Assembly (NCBI GenBank): GCA_913046275.1
Contig: CAJWSE010000074.1
Coordinates: 1-5,512 of the forward strand
DNA length: 5,512 nt
DNA from: an uncultured Phycisphaerae bacterium
GTDB lineage: Bacteria; Planctomycetota; Phycisphaerae; Phycisphaerales; SM1A02
Reading direction: 5' to 3'
The notes below the pieces were generated by a model, which was not told the DNA's origin, searched no databases, and saw only the letters and a program-made list of their open reading frames with translations. This document shows positions 1 through 5,512 of the stretch, one piece after another (the first letter of the stretch is position 1; the number at the start of each line of letters is the position of its first letter). Both the position numbers and the translations under genes were made by a program.

Positions 1-166
1 TATATTTAATTAAACTAATAAATGCTGACCTGTTAGGGTCATATTCAATTCTCACTACTTCTCCTTCTATATCAATCTTATCTCTTTTAAAATCGATTAA
101 CCTATATTTTCTTTTAGCCCCACCACCCATTCGTCTTGAAGTAATTTTGCCTTGATTATTTCTACC
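1..166 (-). CDS. rplB: Ribosomal protein uL2 (L2), internal fragment, AT-rich
   Basis: Read on the minus strand in the same frame as the phosphofructokinase start, codons 85-139 give [29 protein letters not shown] and [15 protein letters not shown]. These align from memory with Escherichia coli L2 from about residue 42 to 97 ([40 protein letters not shown]), the RNA-binding domain of this 23S rRNA-binding large-subunit protein. No uL2 N-terminus and no start codon precede it, and it runs off the left edge, so both ends are missing. GC is about 30%, with AGA/AAA/ATT/TTA-rich codons unlike the adjoining genes. Two histidines that are usual in bacterial L2 (the RH before GGG and the GGGH) are here Arg and Ala. 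The donor could be an AT-rich bacterium or a mitochondrial genome; the fragment is too short for me to decide. Confidence 0.92.
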
Positions 167-418
167 AATAAAGTGCCGCTCGGGCGAACTAGAGTTATTC
201 GTTCCCAGTATTGTTCCGCCCCTTGTTAAAATGCCAGACAGGTCCTTCATGCTCAGTTTTCGTGTACTGTTTTCAATGAGCCCAACATAGCCATCATGTA
301 TCCCTATCACTTCAATGCCATGGTATAGCGCGGATTTCCCAATACCACGGATTGCTGCATTGAGCCCTGGGCAATCTCCGCCACCGGTTAAAATTCCAAT
401 TCGTTGAATGGTCTTCAT
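2..418 (-). CDS. 6-phosphofructokinase N-terminal part, running in frame into a ribosomal protein uL2 fragment (chimeric ORF)
   Basis: The frame opens at ATG 418-416 and stays open to the left edge (139 codons). Residues 1 to about 84 are the N-terminus of a phosphofructokinase of the PfkA superfamily, which phosphorylates fructose 6-phosphate to fructose 1,6-bisphosphate in cytosolic glycolysis. Visible motifs are the nucleotide/phosphate loop [17 protein letters not shown] (9-25), a DGYVGL segment (42-47) and [10 protein letters not shown] (66-75). From about residue 85 the sequence is no longer phosphofructokinase but uL2. The GGDGT/GGDDS-type motif that separates ATP- from pyrophosphate-dependent enzymes would lie beyond the break, so the phosphoryl donor cannot be told. 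The ATG sits 2 nt after the SDR stop codon, with no clear Shine-Dalgarno, suggesting translational coupling. A normal enzyme would have well over 300 residues, so the product as written would be inactive. Confidence 0.85.
   Translation of the reverse strand, partial: MKTIQRIGILTGGGDCPGLNAAIRGIGKSALYHGIEVIGIHDGYVGLIENSTRKLSMKDLSGILTRGGTILGTNNSSSPERHFIGRNNQGKITSRRMGGGAKRKYRLIDFKRDKIDIEGEVVRIEYDPNRSAFISLIKY
160..181. other. Probable chimeric breakpoint between pfk and rplB sequence
   Basis: To the right of about position 170 the minus-strand protein is phosphofructokinase, ending around SSSPERHF. To the left of about 166 it is uL2, beginning at GRNNQG. GC changes from about 47% (166-420) to about 30% (1-165). 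The exact base cannot be fixed because the few codons between are uninformative for either family. No direct repeat, insertion-sequence end or attachment-like core is visible at the join. Confidence 0.75.
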
Positions 419-420
419 GA

Positions 421-1191
421 TTACATAATTTGTTTTACAGGGCGAATCGTTAACTCGCCAATTTCAATGTGGGGTGGAGTGCTGAGGACGTATTCAACAC
501 AATCGGCAATATCAGAAGATTGCAACGGGTTGCTTGTAGATTCCATGCTTTGCTTCATTGCTTCTTTTGCTGGCGGGTAGGTCACAGAATCAGTAAGATT
601 TGTCATCACAACACCTGGCGCAATGGTTGTCACCTTAATAGTATTCCCATCTTTTTTACTGCGTGCGCTTAAATCATTTTGCAACCCTTCGCTAATTACA
701 CGAATCGCATGTTTTGTTGCTGAATAAACTCCGGTCCCAGGAAATACTTTTCTCGCCGCTTCTGAGCTAATAGAAATAATTCGTCCTGTTCCTTGTTCAA
801 GCATTTGGGGCAGTGCTGCAGCAATACCATACAGGGCGCCTTTGAGATTGGTATCAATCATATTTTCCCAATCATCCACATGGCATCGTAGCATTGAGGC
901 CACAGGCAGAATCCCTGCATTATTAATAATTGCATCGATACGTCCAAAATGATGAATAGCTGTCTGGGCAAGTTTTGCCACATCTTCTTTTTTTCGCACA
1001 TCACATTCAATGGGAATGACATGGTCGCCGAGGGAACTTGCTAGCTCCTTAATTTGATTGAATCTTCGAGCGCCAATAACAAGGCCCTGTGCATTTTTTG
1101 CGAGTTTACGAGCAATAGCCTCCCCTATGCCTGAACTCGCACCAGTAATAATTGCCACACCTTGCCATAGTTTGTCGCTTTGTTCGTTCAT
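421..1191 (-). CDS. Short-chain dehydrogenase/reductase (SDR), YdfG-like NAD(P)-dependent oxidoreductase
   Basis: This 256-residue protein is a complete classical SDR, a cytosolic Rossmann-fold enzyme that interconverts a hydroxyl and a carbonyl group using NAD(P). It has the cofactor loop TGASSGIG (16-23), an adenine-pocket Asp in CDV (63-65), NNAG (90-93), the structural Asn of NLKG (115), and the catalytic Ser143, Tyr156 and Lys160 (YSATK). PG at 192-193 is followed by VVMTNL. The pair of arginines after strand 2 (GARR, 40-43) favours NADP, by family knowledge. The C-terminus ELTIRPVKQ is typical of the YdfG-like group of 3-hydroxy-acid/serine dehydrogenases, but the substrate is not readable from the sequence. 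I chose ATG 1191 because the open frame upstream to 1563 lies antisense in lysS and adds no SDR sequence, while residue 1 here sits the usual distance before the Rossmann loop. An AGGA (1203-1206) lies 11 nt upstream, a weak ribosome site. It ends 2 nt before the phosphofructokinase start, so the two are probably co-transcribed. Confidence 0.93.
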   Translation of the reverse strand: MNEQSDKLWQGVAIITGASSGIGEAIARKLAKNAQGLVIGARRFNQIKELASSLGDHVIPIECDVRKKEDVAKLAQTAIHHFGRIDAIINNAGILPVASMLRCHVDDWENMIDTNLKGALYGIAAALPQMLEQGTGRIISISSEAARKVFPGTGVYSATKHAIRVISEGLQNDLSARSKKDGNTIKVTTIAPGVVMTNLTDSVTYPPAKEAMKQSMESTSNPLQSSDIADCVEYVLSTPPHIEIGELTIRPVKQIM

Positions 1192-1213
1192 TACAGGTAC
1201 TATCCTACTCTTT
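1192..1213. promoter_or_regulatory. 22-bp divergent intergenic region between the SDR gene and lysS
   Basis: Only 22 bp separate the two divergent start codons, so neither gene can have a complete promoter inside the gap. At least part of each promoter must lie in the first codons of the opposite gene, or transcripts must start elsewhere. Weak candidates: for lysS, TATCCT at 1201-1206 could serve as a -10 box, which would give an almost leaderless message. For the SDR gene, TTGTTG at 1235-1240 and CATAAA at 1211-1216 on the minus strand, 18 bp apart, could be -35/-10 boxes. Neither matches consensus well. The lysS ribosome site is also weak (AGGT at 1195-1198, 15 nt from the ATG). Confidence 0.3.
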
Positions 1214-2752
1214 ATGACAGAACAAAAAGCACAACAACAAGATGAATCCCAACTTGTCGCCGCAAGGCGAGCAAAAATGGAACGATGGATTGAAGAGTAT
1301 GGCGTATATCCTTGGGGTCGCCGTGTGGATGGACTCTTACCGCTTTCTGAAGCTAGAGATCTGTTTTGCCAAGAAGCACATGATGCATTTAAGGAAAACA
1401 TAGAGGAAGACAATAGGCCAGAAGTCGCAGTTGCGGGTCGTTGTATCCAACATCGTGCCATGGGCAAATTGACGTTTCTAGTTATTCGTGATGATAGTGG
1501 AGATATGCAAATAAGTTGCTCAAAGGCAGCAATGCCTATAGAACAGTTTAAAGTCGCAAGCAAACTCGATTATGGAGACATTATCGTTGCGACAGGAAAA
1601 ATGGGCAAGACAAATAAGGGCGAGGTTTGTGTCTGGGCGGACTCCTTTGAAATTGCATGCAAATCACTGGCTCCACCTCCAGAAAAATTTCATGGACTAA
1701 GTGATGCAGAGTTACGCTATCGCCAACGCTATGTTGATATGTATTCCAGTAAAGACACCATTGAGACATTTAAAAAACGGTCTCTAATTGTTTCCACGAT
1801 TCGTTCCTTTATGGACCAGCAGGGCTATCTGGAAGTAGAAACTCCAATGATGCAGCCCTTAGCTGGAGGTGCAGCGGCAAGACCTTTTGAGACGCATCAC
1901 AATGCACTCGATATCCCTTTGTTTTTGCGCATTGCACCCGAACTTTATTTAAAGCGATTGCTTGTTGGGGGGATGCGCAAAGTTTTTGAAATTAATAGAA
2001 ACTTCAGAAATGAAGGTATATCTCGAAGACATAATCCTGAATTTACAATGCTCGAGTCCTATCAAGCATTTGGCGATTGCGAAACTATGCTTAAGTTAAC
2101 AGAAGGCATGATCCGCTCAGCAGCAGCAGCAGTGGGTGATCCATCCGCAATGCCTTTTGGTGAAATTACCATCGATTATTCAGCACCATTTGATCGTGTT
2201 TCCTATTCGGAGCTGTTCTCTCGAGCGCTTGATTGTTCAATACATGATGAGTCTGCTATTCGAGCAAAGGCTCAGGAACTTGGTTTTGGAGATGCGCTTA
2301 CTAAAAATCATTGGTTACTCGTGAGCGACCTGTTTGATGGTTATGCTGAGTCAGCACTTGATGCAACTCGACCAACATTCGTAACGGATTTTCCAAGTGC
2401 TATTTCTCCTCTGACTCGCCCACATGCTGAAGACGTAACCTTATCCTATCGATGGGAGTTATTTATTGCAGATATGGAAATCGCAAATGCATACACAGAG
2501 TTGAATGACCCTGATTTGCAATTGCAAAGGTTCACGGAACAACTTGATGGTGCAGATGATGAAGTGAATGCGTTCCGATCACTTGATGAAGATTTTATTC
2601 ATGCACTACGTGTCGGGATGCCGCCGGCTGGAGGTTTGGGGGTTGGCATCGACCGCGTTGTCATGTTACTTACGGGGAATGAATCAATTCGAGATGTTAT
2701 CTTGTTCCCACTAATGCGCCCTGAGGAGGCTTTAAATGAAGACATGTCATAA
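1214..2752 (+). CDS. lysS: Lysyl-tRNA synthetase, class II
   Basis: This cytosolic enzyme activates lysine with ATP and attaches it to tRNA-Lys. The 512 residues fit the class II LysRS length. An N-terminal helix-rich part (about 1-65) leads to the anticodon-binding OB fold (about 70-150, with VAGR, RAMGKLTF and IRDDSGDMQIS), then the class II catalytic domain. LRYRQRYVDMY is at 167-177, the motif 1 region surrounds LEVETPMMQPLAGG, motif 2 is RNFRNEG...HNPEFTMLE (262-281), MEIANAYTELNDP supplies lysine-pocket residues, and motif 3 contains GLGVGIDRVVMLL (474-486, Arg481 contacting ATP). All signature residues I expect are present, so it should be active. ATG 1214 was chosen because earlier in-frame starts back to 1058 lie inside the divergent SDR gene and add no family sequence; Met22 is a less likely alternative. 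It heads the rightward operon and its 3' end holds the ribosome site and start of the next gene. The sequence style is planctomycete-like, from memory. Confidence 0.97.
   Translation: MTEQKAQQQDESQLVAARRAKMERWIEEYGVYPWGRRVDGLLPLSEARDLFCQEAHDAFKENIEEDNRPEVAVAGRCIQHRAMGKLTFLVIRDDSGDMQISCSKAAMPIEQFKVASKLDYGDIIVATGKMGKTNKGEVCVWADSFEIACKSLAPPPEKFHGLSDAELRYRQRYVDMYSSKDTIETFKKRSLIVSTIRSFMDQQGYLEVETPMMQPLAGGAAARPFETHHNALDIPLFLRIAPELYLKRLLVGGMRKVFEINRNFRNEGISRRHNPEFTMLESYQAFGDCETMLKLTEGMIRSAAAAVGDPSAMPFGEITIDYSAPFDRVSYSELFSRALDCSIHDESAIRAKAQELGFGDALTKNHWLLVSDLFDGYAESALDATRPTFVTDFPSAISPLTRPHAEDVTLSYRWELFIADMEIANAYTELNDPDLQLQRFTEQLDGADDEVNAFRSLDEDFIHALRVGMPPAGGLGVGIDRVVMLLTGNESIRDVILFPLMRPEEALNEDMS
2723..2729 (+). 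promoter_or_regulatory. Strong Shine-Dalgarno of the transglutaminase-like gene, inside lysS
   Basis: GAGGAGG lies 6 nt before the ATG at 2736 and is the best ribosome-binding site in the window. It is embedded in lysS codons (Pro-Glu-Glu-Ala near the C-terminus), so ribosomes finishing lysS pass over it. It fixes the start of the downstream gene and indicates efficient initiation despite the overlap. Confidence 0.85.
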
Positions 2753-4190
2753 AGTATTATTTCTTTTAGTTCTTGTTTTAACTTCTACTGTACTGGGTGA
2801 TTGGAGTATTACAGATCAGCAATGGTACGCCGTCTCCATAGACGGTGTTAAGTCAGGGTGGGCTCAAGAAGTTGTCGAAACTAAAGACGCCAGAATTAAG
2901 ACTAGTACTGTGCAATTTATGACGCTGTCTCGAGGAGGCATGGAGCTTTCTATTAAAGTAACTTCCGAATTTGTAGAAACGGAAGATGGGGAGCCGGTTT
3001 CTGTATCGACTTCTCAAGAGGCAATGGGCCAAGTTCAAACATCTGAATGGCTGTTTAAAGATGGTGAGATTCAGATGACTTCTGAAGCAGGTGGTATGCC
3101 TATTATTAAAAGAGTGCCAACCCCAAAGGAGATTTGGTTAACTCCACAAGAAAAGAAAGAACTCTTTATTCAAAAGATGAAGGAAGGTGCCGCCACAATC
3201 ACTTATCAGACAATGACGCCTGAGCTAGGGCCTTCAATTGTCACCGTTGTCATGACGAAGATGAGCGATGAAACTAAAAATGTTCTTGGCAAGCCGATGG
3301 TTGTGACCGCGTGGGAAACCGTGAATGACAAAATGCCTGTAATAGGTACAGAGTTCTATACCAGCGATGGTTTGCACGTTGGTTCATCAATGAATGCCGG
3401 ATTTGGTGCAATTACTAATACAATTGCCCGTCGTGACGAGGCGCTTGCTCCTGTAGTGGAAGTTCCCGAATTAATGGTGAGTCTATTTGTAGAACCAAAT
3501 AAAAAAATTGATAGTGCAGAGTCGATACTAAGGATGCGATTGACTAGTAAAGATAACTCAAAAGTAATTTTGCCTTCAACGGGTTATCAGGTTGCAACAC
3601 AGAATGATGATGGTTCAGCAACGCTCGTGGTCGATTTGAATAAACCAGTTGAAGCAACTGCAGTAGAGTTAGAAACAGATTATCTTGAATCATCAGCTAT
3701 TTGTGATAGTACTGATGTTCAAGTACGCCAAATAGCGCAGGACGCAATTATGCATTTGCCTGAAGATTCTGCGCAGTTTGAGATAGCACTTGCGCTCAGA
3801 AAAAAAGTATATGAGCATATAACAGAGAAAAATATGTCAAAAGCATTCGGCTCTGCATCTCAGACAGCTCGAAGTCAAGAGGGCGATTGCACCGAGCATG
3901 GTGTGCTGCTGTGCGCTTTGCTTCGTGCATCGAATATTCCTTCACGAGGAGTTATGGGCATGGTGTATGTGCCTACGATGGGAGGCAAAAATGGAGTGTT
4001 TGGTTGGCATATGTGGTCACAAGCCCTCATTAATGGTAAATGGATGGATCTTGATGCAACATTGGATGTGCCGTATACCGTTGGCCATATTGCCACAATG
4101 ACGACGAGGCTTTCCGATGATGAGATGGCAGTAGAGATGGCTGGCATAATGAATTCAATAGGAAATCTTGAAGTCGAAGTCATTGACTAA
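2736..4190 (+). CDS. Exported transglutaminase-like protein (papain-fold cysteine enzyme)
   Basis: The 484-residue product starts with a clear Sec signal peptide: Lys2 and Lys6, hydrophobic core 7-15, likely cleavage after Gly21 (VLG-D). No lipobox is seen, so it should be a soluble periplasmic or secreted protein. Residues about 22-325 form a mostly beta-type region that I cannot assign to a named domain. Residues about 326-445 are a transglutaminase-like core: a helical lead-in (VRQIAQDAI, then ALALRKKVYEHI), the nucleophile Cys385 in EGDCTEHG followed by LLCALLRASNIPSRGV, His425 in FGWHMWSQA, and Asp440 in WMDLDAT. The Cys-His-Asp triad is complete, so catalysis (peptide hydrolysis, amide transfer or crosslinking) is plausible; many bacterial relatives are proteases rather than crosslinkers, and the substrate is unknown. 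It overlaps the end of lysS by 17 bp and is probably translationally coupled to it. The tail after the core (about 446-484) resembles planctomycete homologues, from memory. Confidence 0.9.
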   Translation: MKTCHKVLFLLVLVLTSTVLGDWSITDQQWYAVSIDGVKSGWAQEVVETKDARIKTSTVQFMTLSRGGMELSIKVTSEFVETEDGEPVSVSTSQEAMGQVQTSEWLFKDGEIQMTSEAGGMPIIKRVPTPKEIWLTPQEKKELFIQKMKEGAATITYQTMTPELGPSIVTVVMTKMSDETKNVLGKPMVVTAWETVNDKMPVIGTEFYTSDGLHVGSSMNAGFGAITNTIARRDEALAPVVEVPELMVSLFVEPNKKIDSAESILRMRLTSKDNSKVILPSTGYQVATQNDDGSATLVVDLNKPVEATAVELETDYLESSAICDSTDVQVRQIAQDAIMHLPEDSAQFEIALALRKKVYEHITEKNMSKAFGSASQTARSQEGDCTEHGVLLCALLRASNIPSRGVMGMVYVPTMGGKNGVFGWHMWSQALINGKWMDLDATLDVPYTVGHIATMTTRLSDDEMAVEMAGIMNSIGNLEVEVID

Positions 4191-4194
4191 TTCA

Positions 4195-5061
4195 ATGTCT
4201 TTGCCTGACTTGCCAGAACGTCCAGCGGATGGGCACAAAGGCACTTTTGGAAGTGTCTGTATTATTGGAGGGCAGCGTAGCGAAACTGGCCGAGTCATGA
4301 TTGGTGCACCTTCACTTTGTGCGAATGCCGCGATGCGTAGCGGTTGCGGGAATGCAATGCTTGCGATGGCCCAGCCAATATTACAAAGTGGCCTACAGCT
4401 AGCTCCAACAGCAACTGGGATAGAGCTTCCGGTAGATGAGGTTGGAAGGATAATTCCAAGCGCTGCAATTGAAGCAATCGACTCGCATGCCTTAGGTTGC
4501 AGGTGCCTAGCGATTGGGCCAGGATTTGGAAGTGAATGGCCTCAACAACAGATTGTCGCAGCTTTACTTGCACGAGAAGAGAGGCCAATCGTCTTAGATG
4601 CAGATGGTTTAAATGCACTTGCGCAATTAAAATCAGCTCAATTGGATTTGCGAGCGCCTACTATCATGACACCGCATCCTAGAGAGTATCAACGACTGTG
4701 TGAGGCTATGGGCACGAATGCTCAAAACCCCGAGGAGCTTGCGCAAGCGTACGGTTGCATTCTTGTTTTAAAAAGTGATGTTATAAAAATCACAAATGGA
4801 GTTGATACATTTGAAGAAACAAGAGGGGGAGTTGAGCTCGCAACTGGTGGGACGGGGGATGTCTTGGCAGGTATCATTGCTGGGCTGCTTGTTCAATATG
4901 GAAGTAGCAGCATTTCGCATGTATTTGATTCTGCTGTTCTTGGGGCATCCATTCACGCAATGTCTGGAGCACTCTATGCCAAAGAGCATGGAAGTACGGG
5001 CATGCTTGCAACAGATTTGCTCGAACGAATTCCTGCCGCCATTGCTACAATGCGAAAATGA
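4195..5061 (+). CDS. nnrD: ADP/ATP-dependent NAD(P)H-hydrate dehydratase (YjeF C-terminal domain only)
   Basis: This ribokinase-fold enzyme repairs NADHX and NADPHX, the hydrated damage products of NAD(P)H, by ATP- or ADP-driven dehydration in the cytosol. The 288-residue protein has LPERPADGHKGTFG (7-19) and IIGG (23-26) at the N-terminus, AIGPGFGS (106-113), LDADGLNAL (134-142), TPHPREYQRL (159-168), a conserved Lys in VLKS (191-194), and the nucleotide/catalytic loop ATGGTGDVLAG (216-226) with Asp222 as the expected catalytic residue. The usual GNxGMATGG is here GGVELATGG, a modest variation. The partner epimerase domain (NnrE, YjeF_N), often fused in front, is absent here and must be encoded elsewhere if present. 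I prefer ATG 4195, 4 nt after the transglutaminase stop, because the family normally begins a few residues before LPxRP. An in-frame TTG at 4168, with AGGA 4 nt upstream, would add nine residues and give a 23-bp overlap. Confidence 0.93.
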   Translation: MSLPDLPERPADGHKGTFGSVCIIGGQRSETGRVMIGAPSLCANAAMRSGCGNAMLAMAQPILQSGLQLAPTATGIELPVDEVGRIIPSAAIEAIDSHALGCRCLAIGPGFGSEWPQQQIVAALLAREERPIVLDADGLNALAQLKSAQLDLRAPTIMTPHPREYQRLCEAMGTNAQNPEELAQAYGCILVLKSDVIKITNGVDTFEETRGGVELATGGTGDVLAGIIAGLLVQYGSSSISHVFDSAVLGASIHAMSGALYAKEHGSTGMLATDLLERIPAAIATMRK

Positions 5062-5512
5062 GTTCAACAAAAGTATCCGAAATGACAGGGCAGGGTTTTA
5101 TGCACGGCGTTTACGCTCTTGTTAACCCTCAAGTAGGCACGACTCGAACAGGCGATCCTTTTTTAAAGTGCCTTTTGCGTGATTCCACAGGTGAAGCAAT
5201 TGGAAGGATGTGGCGCTTCGACCCTTCAACCATGGCGGATATTACTGCGACAGGATTTGTGCGTGTCGAAGGCGCACAGGAAATGTACCAAGACAAGTTG
5301 CAGATTAAAATTGGTGAGATTTGGTCGCATGAGCCATCGGCCGAGGAGCTGGTTGAATTGCTCCCAAGCACGAGAAAAAATATTGATGAAATGTTTGCAG
5401 AAGTAACTACTTTGATCCAATCCCTCGATCATCCTGCTGCGAAAGCACTTGCCTCGGCTTACCTTGATGACATCAAACTCATGGAAGATTTTAAGGTGGC
5501 CCCGGCTGCAAT
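5058..5512 (+). CDS. YhaM/CBF1-type 3'-5' exoribonuclease, N-terminal part (runs off the right edge)
   Basis: The frame opens at ATG 5058, overlapping the stop of the hydratase gene by 4 nt (ATGA), and continues without a stop to the window end (151 codons). Residues about 12-90 look like a nucleic-acid-binding OB fold of the YhaM type: GVYALVNPQVGTTRTGDPFL (17-36), LLRDSTGEAIGRMW (39-52), FVRVEGAQEMYQDKLQIKI (68-86). A helical linker follows, and the last residues FKVAPAA (145-151) match the point where the family continues into HH...GGLLEHT, the metal-binding HD phosphohydrolase domain, which lies outside the window. By family knowledge these enzymes degrade RNA, and sometimes single-stranded DNA, from the 3' end in the cytoplasm. 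The ATGA overlap implies translational coupling with the hydratase gene. The identification rests on pattern memory of the OB part and the linker; another OB-HD protein is the main alternative. Confidence 0.85.
   Translation, partial: MSSTKVSEMTGQGFMHGVYALVNPQVGTTRTGDPFLKCLLRDSTGEAIGRMWRFDPSTMADITATGFVRVEGAQEMYQDKLQIKIGEIWSHEPSAEELVELLPSTRKNIDEMFAEVTTLIQSLDHPAAKALASAYLDDIKLMEDFKVAPAA

Noticed and set aside
469..672. A 67-residue plus-strand frame inside the SDR gene
   Set aside because: It lies opposite a well-supported coding sequence, has no recognisable motif, and its composition is that of a shadow frame.
1058..1213. An earlier in-frame start for lysS at 1058
   Set aside because: The added 52 residues are the antisense of the SDR N-terminus and do not resemble any LysRS extension.
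1192..1563. A 124-codon minus-strand extension of the SDR frame upstream of its ATG at 1191
   Set aside because: It is antisense to lysS, shows no domain similarity, and classical SDRs begin close before the TGxxxGIG loop, as ATG 1191 does.
2118..2132. A (CAG)5 trinucleotide run, considered as a microsatellite
   Set aside because: It encodes a short alanine stretch (SAAAAV) in lysS and is too short to call a functional repeat.
3875..4183. A 102-residue minus-strand frame opposite the transglutaminase core
   Set aside because: It is the antisense of the conserved Cys-His-Asp region; the plus-strand motifs account for the sequence.
4295..5125. Several frames of 100-109 residues on both strands overlapping nnrD
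   Set aside because: All overlap the strongly supported hydratase gene in other frames and have no motifs or ribosome sites of their own.
5129..5432. Short frames on both strands near the right edge
   Set aside because: The frame from 5058 to the edge shows clear OB-fold and linker sequence of a YhaM-type nuclease and explains the region.
1..5512. Searched by eye for tRNA genes, CRISPR repeats, insertion-sequence ends, rho-independent terminators, riboswitches and toxin-antitoxin or defence genes
   Set aside because: Virtually the whole window is covered by recognisable coding sequence with no intergenic room, and no such signature was seen.

Overview
The window looks like a piece of a marine-type bacterial genome or metagenomic contig of medium GC (roughly 45-50%), and I would place it nearest the Planctomycetes, perhaps the Phycisphaerae. 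That placement is inference from memory of family sequences: the lysyl-tRNA synthetase has planctomycete-like wording (WGRRVDG near the N-terminus, LRYRQRYVDMY, PLAGGAAARPF), and the transglutaminase tail (HIA...LSDDEMAVEMAGIM) resembles planctomycete secreted transglutaminases. No database could be searched.

Layout. The genes form two divergent blocks separated by only 22 bp (1192-1213). The leftward block has a short-chain dehydrogenase/reductase (421-1191, minus) followed 2 nt later by the start of a 6-phosphofructokinase (418 leftward). The rightward block is a tightly packed, translationally coupled operon: lysS (1214-2752), an exported transglutaminase-like protein (2736-4190, 17-bp overlap, perfect Shine-Dalgarno inside lysS), a stand-alone NAD(P)H-hydrate dehydratase (about 4195-5061) and a YhaM-type 3'-5' exoribonuclease (5058 to the right edge, ATGA overlap, truncated just before its HD domain). 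There are no RNA genes, mobile elements, CRISPR arrays or terminators that I can support, and no gene-free stretch longer than 22 bp between the called genes.

The most striking observation is at the left edge. The phosphofructokinase reading frame runs for about 84 codons and then switches, without a stop or frameshift, into an unmistakable internal piece of ribosomal protein uL2. GC falls at the same point from about 47% (166-420) to about 30% (1-165). Two unrelated genes, each broken in mid-domain and with different base composition, are most simply explained as a chimeric join in an assembly, with the uL2 piece coming from an AT-rich genome (SAR11-like bacterium, mitochondrion or similar). 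A natural recombination is possible but much less likely.

How the genes fit together: mostly housekeeping. lysS charges tRNA-Lys, the hydratase repairs damaged NAD(P)H, the exoribonuclease trims RNA, phosphofructokinase belongs to glycolysis, and the SDR reduces or oxidises an unknown small hydroxy/keto substrate. The exported transglutaminase-like protein is the least understood member. I found no convincing undescribed multi-gene system here.
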